From Spirochaetaceae bacterium (GTDB taxonomy: Bacteria; Spirochaetota; Spirochaetia; Treponematales; Breznakiellaceae), in assembly GCA_031255115.1 (NCBI GenBank), contig JAIRTD010000073.1, forward strand, positions 1-6,425: a DNA stretch of 6,425 nucleotides, in the 5' to 3' direction. The stretch's first letter is position 1. Each line of letters begins with the position of its first letter. This document shows positions 1 through 4,926 of this stretch, one piece after another. The notes beneath the pieces were generated by a model. That model was not told where the DNA came from. It made no database searches and was given only the letters and a program-made list of their open reading frames with translations. The translations under genes and the position numbers were made by a program.

Positions 1-217
1 CCTGAAAAACGATGCCGCAACCGGGCGCGGAGATTTCCCCCCGCTCCGGTTTTATACATCCGGCTATAATCTGGAGTAACGTTGATTTGCCGCAGCCGTT
101 GGCCCCGGCAACGCAGAGCGTTTTGTTTTTTTCAACCGTGATGCTTACATCGTTAAGCGCGGGAGGCGCCTGTTCGTCATAAGAAAAAGAAATGTTTGAT
201 AATTTTACCTGTTCCAT
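1..217 (-). CDS. cbiO: ECF-type nickel/cobalt transporter ATPase (CbiO/NikO), N-terminal part
   Basis: Partial gene: 72 codons are present and the rest lies beyond base 1. Translation from ATG 217 starts MEQVKLSNISFSYDE. It has a textbook Walker A, GANGCGKST (about residues 38-46), and ends in GIVFQ, whose Gln fits the Q-loop of ABC ATPases. The A-loop aromatic would be Tyr13. The Walker B, signature and H-loop parts are outside the window. ATPases of this family sit in the cytoplasm and power metal uptake through CbiQ. The start is fixed by an in-frame TGA two codons upstream of ATG 217, so the reading frame must overlap the end of cbiQ by 41 nt; the ribosome binding site is weak, which suggests translational coupling. 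Family assignment is firm from the motif plus position after cbiM-cbiQ; nickel versus cobalt is inferred from the upstream K and L genes. Confidence 0.9.
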   Translation of the reverse strand, partial: MEQVKLSNISFSYDEQAPPALNDVSITVEKNKTLCVAGANGCGKSTLLQIIAGCIKPERGEISAPGCGIVFQ

Positions 218-893
218 ATATCACCACGCTTAATAAACAGCATATTACAAGAACGCTGTCCGCTCTACTCCAGTTCCGGACGCTTGTTTGCGGAATAACA
301 CCGTCGAAGCCGCGCGAGAGCAGCGCCGCGCCCGTATTTTCCGCCCTGATAAACGCCGCGCATAGTGACGCTGCAAAAACGGCCGCGTATGATTTCCAGA
401 TAAAAACAACACCGTTGTTATTCGCGTTTTTACGGAAACGCATTGCCTTTACCGCGCAAAATACCGTATCGCTCATCATATAAATATACCTATGGGTTAG
501 ATACAAGATGCTTATAAGTTTGGGGTTTACCCGCAAGGCCGCGAGGGCCCGCGCAAAAACGCTAAACTCCATAGAAGCGACGCTAAGCATATAGAGAAGG
601 GACGCGCAATGGACGCGCAGGATAAACACTGCCGCCGTGCGCCCCGGAAGGAGCCCGCACAAAGCCTGCAGCAGGAACAGGGCGCAGAACGCCTCAAGCG
701 GAACCAGGCGTTTTATAACCTGGAAAAAATTCCGCCGCAAAAGCAGCATACAGGCGCAGGCAATACCCGCAAGAATCATACAATGGCTTATGTGTATGGA
801 TACGAGTATAAGGGAAGCCCCGCTGATTACACGGGTTCGGGGATCAAAACGGCGCAGAACGTCATGCTTTATGTCGAGACGGTTCAAGTACAT
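177..893 (-). CDS. cbiQ: ECF transporter transmembrane coupling protein CbiQ/NikQ
   Basis: 238-aa membrane protein that couples the ATPase to the substrate-binding component CbiM. It begins MYLNRLDIKH, followed by the family-typical DPRTRV (residues 18-23), then several hydrophobic helices. Two cytoplasmic coupling-helix regions are visible: one around RYIYMM...AVKAMRFR (135-154), the other RAENTGAALLSRGFDG (183-198), which contains the A-x-x-x-RG type motif that contacts the ATPase. Length fits the family (usually 220-270). The frame is open to base 950, but ATG 893 is preferred: it has an AAAGG site 9 nt upstream (903-907) and gives the expected N-terminus. It overlaps cbiM by 32 nt and cbiO by 41 nt. 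By hand count its GC is near 47 percent against about 65-75 percent in sampled stretches of cbiM, and it is rich in Cys for a membrane protein. The family call is secure; the exact start slightly less so. Confidence 0.9.
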   Translation of the reverse strand: MYLNRLDIKHDVLRRFDPRTRVISGASLILVSIHISHCMILAGIACACMLLLRRNFFQVIKRLVPLEAFCALFLLQALCGLLPGRTAAVFILRVHCASLLYMLSVASMEFSVFARALAALRVNPKLISILYLTHRYIYMMSDTVFCAVKAMRFRKNANNNGVVFIWKSYAAVFAASLCAAFIRAENTGAALLSRGFDGVIPQTSVRNWSRADSVLVICCLLSVVIYGTGKIIKHFFFL

Positions 894-1488
894 CCGGTTT
901 TGCCTTTGCAAGAAATAAAACAATAAAGAGCGTAAGCGCGCCTTCGGCAAACGCGAGCGGGACGTTGGCCGCCATAATAAGCGCCGCCGTAGTCCGCAGT
1001 TCTCCGGCGCTTAACACGAGGGCCGCAAGCGTCAGCAGGGATCCGGCAATGACCGCGGCAAAACCGGCAAGGAAAGCGGACAGGGCAAGCGCGGGCCCCG
1101 GCCGCAGGCTTCGGTGAAAGCCCCCGAACAGGAGCCGTGCCGTATAACCGGCAAGCGCCGCCGCGCCCATGATCGCCGTGTTTGCCCCTAGCGAAAGCAG
1201 GCCGCCGAATTGGAAAAGGGCGCCCTGTAAAAGAAGGGCGATAAACAAGGCGGGCAGCGCCGTCCAGCCCAGCAGCCAGCCGGAAAGCCCCAGCAGGGTA
1301 AGATGGATGCTCGAGGGCCCCAGCGGCACATGAACCAGGGAGGCTAAAAAGAGCGTCGCGCTGAGCAGCGCTGTTTTCGGAAGCCGCTCTGCCGGCGTCT
1401 TTCTGAGCCCCGCGGCCACGCCGGCCGCCCCGATCGCCCAACCCCCGGCAATTACCGGCAGGGAGAGTACGCCTTCACTAATGTGCAT
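862..1488 (-). CDS. cbiM: ECF transporter substrate-binding membrane component CbiM/NikM
   Basis: 208-aa hydrophobic protein, the S component that binds the metal ion in the membrane. It begins Met-His-Ile-Ser-Glu-Gly, the hallmark N-terminus of the family. In crystallised NikM the free amino end, His2 and a further histidine bind nickel. The conserved segment VHVPLGPSSIHLTLLGL (52-68) supplies His53 and His62; His62 in the G-x-S-S-x-H context is the likelier ligand. About six or seven hydrophobic helices follow and the protein ends in a polar tail (SRHKA). Start ATG 1488 is backed by a strong GGAGG site 6 nt upstream (1495-1499). It overlaps nikL by 11 nt and cbiQ by 32 nt. There is no fused or separate CbiN. 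Together with nikK and nikL this favours nickel, but specificity cannot be read from sequence alone. Confidence 0.93.
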   Translation of the reverse strand: MHISEGVLSLPVIAGGWAIGAAGVAAGLRKTPAERLPKTALLSATLFLASLVHVPLGPSSIHLTLLGLSGWLLGWTALPALFIALLLQGALFQFGGLLSLGANTAIMGAAALAGYTARLLFGGFHRSLRPGPALALSAFLAGFAAVIAGSLLTLAALVLSAGELRTTAALIMAANVPLAFAEGALTLFIVLFLAKAKPDVLEPSRHKA

Positions 1489-1975
1489 GAAGGGCCTCCC
1501 CTTTCCGGCTTTTCTTTTTCATTAAATACCAAAGGGCGAAGGCGTTGAGGATGAGGCTTAAGCCCAGGATAGCGGCGAAGGGTTTCGGCAATCTGCCGGA
1601 AGGCAAATTACCGCCGGGAGCGGTATTCCGCGCTCCGGCCGCCGTTTCCGTTTCACCGGCCACGGTAACCGTTATTTCCCCCTTGTGCCCCATGCCGTCC
1701 TCGGCGCTGAGCCGCCACGGGCCGTTTTCAAAGGGGACAAAGCTGAAGTAACCGTCGCGATCGGTCATGCTTTCCTGTACGGTAGCGTCAGGAGCGGAAG
1801 GCGCGTAGACCTTGACCGAAGCAAAGAGCATGGATTCCCCCGTGCTGTACATAAAGCGCAAGGTTCTGGCTCCGGCCTGGCCTGTTACGTCGAAGATTTC
1901 CACTCCGTGGGCAAAAGCAAGGGCCGGTAACAAAAGGGATACCGCCAAAAGAAAAAAAGTAAAAAAACGCTTCAT
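1478..1975 (-). CDS. nikL: NikL-type accessory component of ECF nickel transporter (periplasmic Ig-like domain plus one C-terminal helix)
   Basis: 165 aa. A signal peptide (MKRFFTFFLL...PALAFA, 1-22) would be cut so the mature protein starts with His23 (HGVEIFDV). A carboxypeptidase-regulatory-like beta fold follows, with TDRDGYFSFVP (71-81) and DGMGH (93-97), motifs I associate with this accessory family. Then come a Gly/Pro-rich linker (about 108-131), one transmembrane helix (about 133-152) and a short basic cytoplasmic tail ending ALHAH. The topology suggests a periplasmic domain anchored beside CbiM, taking the place of CbiN. ATG 1975 has GGGGGAG 5 nt upstream (1981-1987). It ends TAG followed in frame by TGA, overlapping the cbiM start by 11 nt. 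The same K-L-M-Q-O order is known from Actinobacillus nickel uptake genes (cbiKLMQO). Role in nickel uptake is by context; the exact biochemical job is uncertain. Confidence 0.8.
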   Translation of the reverse strand: MKRFFTFFLLAVSLLLPALAFAHGVEIFDVTGQAGARTLRFMYSTGESMLFASVKVYAPSAPDATVQESMTDRDGYFSFVPFENGPWRLSAEDGMGHKGEITVTVAGETETAAGARNTAPGGNLPSGRLPKPFAAILGLSLILNAFALWYLMKKKSRKGEALHAH

Positions 1976-1987
1976 GCCAGCTCCCCC

Positions 1988-2041
1988 GTTCCCGGCCGGT
2001 TTATCCGGCTTGTCCGAGAACCCGGCTGGTTCCCGGACAAG
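1988..2041 (-). promoter_or_regulatory. Mutually exclusive hairpins upstream of nikL (candidate RNA switch or attenuator)
   Basis: In the minus-strand RNA, arm A (2041 down to 2028, CUUGUCCGGGAACC) pairs with arm B (2022 down to 2009, GGUUCUCGGACAAG) as a 14-bp stem with a 5-nt loop. The only non-Watson-Crick pair is a G-U, which would be an A-C mismatch on the opposite strand. Arm B can instead pair through GUUCUCGG with arm C (1995 down to 1988, CCGGGAAC), an 8-bp helix with one G-U. Arm C repeats the CCGGGAAC of arm A and ends directly against the GGGGGAG ribosome binding site of nikL. A small GCCGG-AUAAA-CCGGC hairpin (1995-2009) can sit inside the second fold. The pairing is seen directly; a regulatory role is inference. 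Confidence 0.45.
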
Positions 2042-2045
2042 TCTT

Positions 2046-2066
2046 GCAAAACGCCCCGCGTTTTGC
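2046..2066 (-). other. Hairpin in the nikK-nikL gap
   Basis: A perfect 8-bp stem (GCAAAACG / CGTTTTGC) with a 5-nt loop lies between nikK and nikL. No T-run follows on either strand, so it is not a classical intrinsic terminator. It may slow RNA decay or polymerase, or be one unit of a palindromic repeat. Confidence 0.5.
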
Positions 2067-2081
2067 TTTCTTAACGGTTAC

Positions 2082-2107
2082 TGTTCAGAAACTTTAGTTT
2101 CCGAACA
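2082..2107 (-). other. 3' hairpin just after the nikK stop
   Basis: Starts 3 nt after the nikK TAG. In minus-strand RNA it folds as UGUUC-G-GAAAC, loop UAAA, GUUUC-U-GAACA: an 11-bp stem with one G-U pair that would be an A-C mismatch on the other strand. No T-run follows. Position and strand preference suggest a 3'-end stabiliser or partial terminator that sets nikK above the downstream genes. Confidence 0.5.
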
Positions 2108-2110
2108 ACC

Positions 2111-2926
2111 CTATTTGACCAGGAAGAGCAGCGTTGCTGCCGGGTTTTCCTGGTCGGTTTCCGCGCTGTTCACCCTGTGCGTTTCCCGGACACGGAAAAA
2201 CCACACCACCGCTTTCCCGATATCGGGATGGTCCAGCCTGAAGGAAATCTCCCCGTTATTGTCGGTCCTTCTTCCGGTTGAAGCCCAGGCGTCCATAGTC
2301 CGGTAATCGTAGTAATCATAACTCGCCTTAACTTCCGCATTGGGAAGCGGCCTCCCCCGGTAGAGCACCCGAAGCCTCATCGTTGAATTTCTCGTCATGC
2401 CGGCGGGATTATCCAGGGGGATGATCTCGATATCGTGACCCAGGGGCGTGCTGAAAGATCTGTCGCTTCTGTCCGGGTTAAGGTAATACTTTCCCCATTT
2501 TGAAAAGTAACCGGTGCTCACGATCGATTTTCCGGGATTCGCCCGGGCTGCGGCGCGTTTGTCCAGCCTTACCCGCGTCCCGTCGGAAAAGGTCGTCGTA
2601 TAGCCGCCTATGCTCCTGAATACCGCTATAACGGGAGTATTATCCGTAAGCGCGTACTTTCCTTCGTATACCAGCCGGTCTTTATTTTCCGTCAAAGGAA
2701 GATTCGGCCCCTTGACGCCGTTCTTATACACGTACATTTCAACCGCGTCGAGCCCTTCGAGTTCCTCTCCCACCAGATTGTAGTGGGATGAAATGCCGAA
2801 AAACGTGACGGCGTCCCCGGATTTATAATCCCTGGACGTATCACTGGGGATAATGGTAGTCTCGTGGGCGGAGACAAAAAAGGCGAAAACAAGGCCGGTG
2901 CCAAGCAGGCAAAATAACCTCTTCAT
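2111..2926 (-). CDS. nikK: DUF4198 periplasmic metal-uptake protein, NikK type
   Basis: 271 aa from ATG 2926. Signal peptide MKRLFCLLGTGLVFAFFVSA (1-20) with predicted cleavage before His21, so the mature protein begins HETTIIPSD, like the A-H start of many DUF4198 proteins. The DUF4198 signature is clear: GHDIEIIPLDNP (163-174), then a beta domain with GRPLPNAEVKASY (191-203) and TDNNGEISFRLDHPD (221-235). Length matches the family. The protein is thought to act in the periplasm, feeding nickel to the membrane components; it is not a classical solute-binding protein. The frame is open to 2995, but AAGGAG 6 nt before ATG 2926 and the signal peptide decide the start. It is first in the K-L-M-Q-O operon behind its own promoter and ends in TAG followed by a hairpin. 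Family assignment strong; nickel specificity inferred. Confidence 0.82.
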   Translation of the reverse strand: MKRLFCLLGTGLVFAFFVSAHETTIIPSDTSRDYKSGDAVTFFGISSHYNLVGEELEGLDAVEMYVYKNGVKGPNLPLTENKDRLVYEGKYALTDNTPVIAVFRSIGGYTTTFSDGTRVRLDKRAAARANPGKSIVSTGYFSKWGKYYLNPDRSDRSFSTPLGHDIEIIPLDNPAGMTRNSTMRLRVLYRGRPLPNAEVKASYDYYDYRTMDAWASTGRRTDNNGEISFRLDHPDIGKAVVWFFRVRETHRVNSAETDQENPAATLLFLVK

Positions 2927-2932
2927 TGCGAT

Positions 2933-2938
2933 CTCCTT
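2933..2938 (-). promoter_or_regulatory. Ribosome binding site of nikK
   Basis: AAGGAG lies 6 nt upstream of ATG 2926. It decides this start over in-frame alternatives reaching back to 2995, which would put a polar extension ahead of the signal peptide. Confidence 0.85.
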
Positions 2939-2979
2939 GAGGATGAGGGCTTTGCGCCCGTCAATGTAGTGGTGATTTC

Positions 2980-2999
2980 TTGTTTGCTTCGACAAACAA
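2980..2999 (-). promoter_or_regulatory. Palindrome/hairpin in the nikK leader
   Basis: A perfect 7-bp inverted repeat TTGTTTG / CAAACAA with a 6-base centre sits 54 bp upstream of the nikK start and about 95 bp downstream of the predicted transcription start. A smaller GGGC-GCAAA-GCCC hairpin follows at 2947-2959. It could be an operator for a metal regulator or an RNA hairpin. It does not match the classical NikR operator half-sites, and I see no cobalamin riboswitch box. Confidence 0.4.
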
Positions 3000-3099
3000 A
3001 GCCATGTAACCGCCGGGTTTAGGTCTTTGCGGCCAGGGACTCTTCATCGTTCTTCTGAACGCGTGCAGGAAAAACCATGGCTTCAACCATGATACGGAT

Positions 3100-3128
3100 A
3101 AAATACCGGAAGGAATTTTTTTTGTCAA
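3100..3128 (-). promoter_or_regulatory. Predicted sigma70-type promoter for the nikKLMQO operon
   Basis: Minus strand: -35 TTGACA (3128-3123, perfect), 17-bp spacer, -10 TATTTT (3105-3100, 4 of 6). Transcription would start near 3092, giving a leader of about 165 nt to nikK. The position between the barrel gene stop and nikK, and the absence of another good candidate, support it. Confidence 0.7.
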
Positions 3129-3230
3129 GAGCCGTTCGCCCGGCTTGGTAAGGAATAAGCGCTCCCTGCCCCGCCTTCGCGCGCCCTTTTCGCCTTCGTG
3201 GTAAATTTCTTAAATCCATATGGGGCCGTT
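3129..3230. other. Intergenic stretch between the barrel gene and the nik promoter
   Basis: Together with the flanking leader this gap of about 325 bp (2927-3251) has no convincing gene. On the minus strand the octamer CGAAGGCG occurs twice within about 30 bases (roughly 3172-3197). A 71-codon open frame (3019-3234) runs through it, but it contains the promoter and has no ribosome binding site or recognisable domain. Confidence 0.5.
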
Positions 3231-3249
3231 CCAAAACTTCAGTTTAAGG
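3231..3249. repeat. Degenerate short palindrome after the barrel gene, sharing a core with 6317-6328
   Basis: Begins just past the TGA of the barrel gene. It contains AAAC-TTCA-GTTT flanked by CC...GG with internal mismatches, so it is a weak hairpin. Its first 12 bases, CCAAAACTTCAG (3231-3242), are identical to 6317-6328 inside a perfect hairpin upstream of the lipoprotein gene. Likely a decayed copy of a dispersed palindromic repeat. Confidence 0.45.
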
Positions 3250-3251
3250 TA

Positions 3252-4511
3252 TCAGCGGGAAATTCGCGCGTAGAGGGAGAGGCCGGACAACAGGAGGCTG
3301 CGCAGCAGTTCGGGATCGGGGGCGGGTGAGCTGCCCGCGGAATCGGTTCCGGAAGCGGCGCCGGGGATAAATTTCTCGTAAGCCCAGGGAAAGGCGAGGG
3401 CTTTCCGTACTCCCAGGGAAACGAGGCGGGGAGCCGGGCGGGAGGGGCTTCGCAAAACGATCCCCCCGTCCAGCAGTAAAAACGCGGCGCCGGTGTTGCC
3501 CAACTCCACCGGATCCAATTCCTCCTCAAATTCACTGCCGCCGAACAGCCCTTTCATCTTGAAATGGTAACCCCCCTTTGCCTCTCCCCAAAGGATATGG
3601 GCGGCGCCCAGGCTAATATCGAGCCGGAAAATCGAGGGCCGGAAGAGGAGGCGGACCAGGCCGTAGGCGATATGGGCGTCCAGGGAACCTGTTACGGAAA
3701 AAAAATTGAACGGAAAGAGCGCGTAGCGCTGGTTGGAGGCGTTAAGGGCGCCTTCGGCGGATCCCCCGCTATAGAACCAGCCTGCCGTTCCCTCAAAACG
3801 GCGCCTCTTCTCTTCCGGCTTTGCCGGGCGGGGGCCGAGCCTGAAGGTATAGGAGGCCAGGAAACCGCCCAGCGCGGCGGTAAAAAGCAGATCCCCCTCG
3901 TTGGAACGGATCTCCGGCCTCAGGTCAAGGTACCGCAATTCCAGGAGCCAGGTTTCGTTGTACCCGGCGGCAAGCCCGTAGCAGTACACAGAGGGGATAA
4001 GCGGTTTCCCGAAGAACCAATAGAGGCTTCCGTCACGGAGATACCCGTGACCTGTCAGAAAAGAAGGGCTAAGCGTGAAGGGGCCCAGGTAAAAGGGCAG
4101 GGAAAAGTTGAAAAAATTCGCCCTTCCCCCTTCGTTATACATTTGGATACCGCCAATGTCCAGTTCGAACCTGTTGGAGACGATCAGGGCGCCGGAAACA
4201 TGGAGGCCGAACCGATCAAAGTCCGCGCCGGTTTTAAAGCGGAACAGGGACAGATCCGTCTTGACCCAGGGCAGGGACGAGTTCAGGCCGCCCGCCGCGG
4301 CTTCAAGGTGAAACTGGCGGAACGGGCGGCAGGATAAACCGGAATACCAGTACCAGGCCGCCCCCTGCTCTTCAACCCAGAGAGTGCCGCTCCCTGCCTG
4401 GAGGGAAAATTCCTCAAGGGCGCCGCAGCAAAGGGGAAAGATAAAAAACAAGAGGAACCCCAGCGCCGCCGCCGGGACCCCTCTTCCGCCGCGAATACCG
4501 CTTGCGTTCAC
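3252..4511 (-). CDS. Secreted outer-membrane beta-barrel-like protein, function unknown
   Basis: 419 aa. Not a protein I can name. The N-terminus has a basic stretch (RGGRG) and a long hydrophobic core (about residues 14-28, AALGFLLFFIFPLCC), then GALEEF, consistent with signal peptidase I cleavage; the double Cys does not make a good lipobox. The rest is dense in Trp, Tyr and Phe with short alternating amphipathic segments (for example FNFSLPFYLGPFTLSPSF), as in spirochete outer-membrane barrels. A basic, polar stretch near RLGPRPAKPEEKRRRFEG may be a loop. The last residue is Arg, not the usual barrel-end Phe. GTG 4511 is the first possible start after an in-frame stop, lies 7 nt after the lipoprotein TAG and has no clear ribosome binding site, so translation probably depends on the gene before it. 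The barrel call is inference from composition. Confidence 0.7.
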   Translation of the reverse strand: MNASGIRGGRGVPAAALGFLLFFIFPLCCGALEEFSLQAGSGTLWVEEQGAAWYWYSGLSCRPFRQFHLEAAAGGLNSSLPWVKTDLSLFRFKTGADFDRFGLHVSGALIVSNRFELDIGGIQMYNEGGRANFFNFSLPFYLGPFTLSPSFLTGHGYLRDGSLYWFFGKPLIPSVYCYGLAAGYNETWLLELRYLDLRPEIRSNEGDLLFTAALGGFLASYTFRLGPRPAKPEEKRRRFEGTAGWFYSGGSAEGALNASNQRYALFPFNFFSVTGSLDAHIAYGLVRLLFRPSIFRLDISLGAAHILWGEAKGGYHFKMKGLFGGSEFEEELDPVELGNTGAAFLLLDGGIVLRSPSRPAPRLVSLGVRKALAFPWAYEKFIPGAASGTDSAGSSPAPDPELLRSLLLSGLSLYARISR

Positions 4512-4518
4512 CGTGAAA

Positions 4519-4926
4519 CTACGGGTAGTACTTCCGGTAAATCGGTTCTCCTATCGCCACGGGAAACAGCGGCAGGGTTATTTCATTGCCCATGCTGTCA
4601 AGGCTTTTCGGCGCCAGGGCTTTGATCTTGGTCATGCCGATCTTGAATCCAAGCGCGTCGTAAGAGGCGATATCATTCGGATCGCTTATTTTTGTTCCCG
4701 AATCCGAGCCGTTGGTAAATCCATAGAACACCGGGTTTGATCCTGCCGTCTCTACTATTCCGTTTAACGTTAGATAACCCGCCTGAAAGAGCTTTCCCAT
4801 ATCAATGCCGAGCATGGCGTTGGTTTCTGTATTATTCCAGGTGGCCCCTGAAGGCATGTCATTGGGCACCCAGAACGTCCCGCCATCCCTTATAGCGGCG
4901 TGTAATTTGTCTACGCCGTCCTGGAT
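4519..4926 (-). pseudogene. C-terminal continuation of the lipoprotein, separated by an in-frame TAG
   Basis: 135 codons in exactly the frame of the upstream lipoprotein, directly after TAG 4929-4927, ending in TAG 4521-4519. It starts IQDGVDKLHAAIRDGGTFW, continues the helix that precedes the stop (GVRDELNNYK), and ends with FPVAIGEPIYRKYYP. There is no intervening stop, no signal peptide and no ribosome binding site for an independent start. GTG 4867-4869 and ATG 4855-4857 are the only early candidates and neither looks used. Codon and residue makeup match the upstream half. I read it as the last quarter of one 558-residue protein. It could be a pseudogene fragment, a result of a base error in the assembly (TGG or CAG misread as TAG), or translated by readthrough. 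Confidence 0.75.

Noticed and set aside
884..1441. 185-codon open frame on the minus strand inside cbiM
   Set aside because: Another frame of cbiM; its product is Arg/Gly/Ala-rich without helices, whereas the cbiM frame gives clear family motifs.
2046..2066. Intrinsic terminator between nikK and nikL
   Set aside because: The stem is good but no T-run follows on the minus strand, and nikL to cbiO have no other obvious promoter.
1812..2306. 164-codon open frame on the plus strand spanning nikL, the gap and nikK
   Set aside because: Crosses two real genes and the hairpin cluster in antisense; no coding signal.
2927..3092. Cobalamin riboswitch in the nik leader
   Set aside because: I find no B12-box-like sequence or the expected size (the leader is under 200 nt); a nickel/cobalt riboswitch cannot be excluded by eye.
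3019..3234. 71-codon open frame on the minus strand before nikK
   Set aside because: Contains the predicted nik promoter, begins with TTG without a ribosome binding site, and is very basic with no known domain.
3564..4337. 257-codon open frame on the plus strand
   Set aside because: It is fully antisense to the barrel-like gene, has no ribosome binding site or domain, and its composition reflects the GC-rich codons of the opposite strand.
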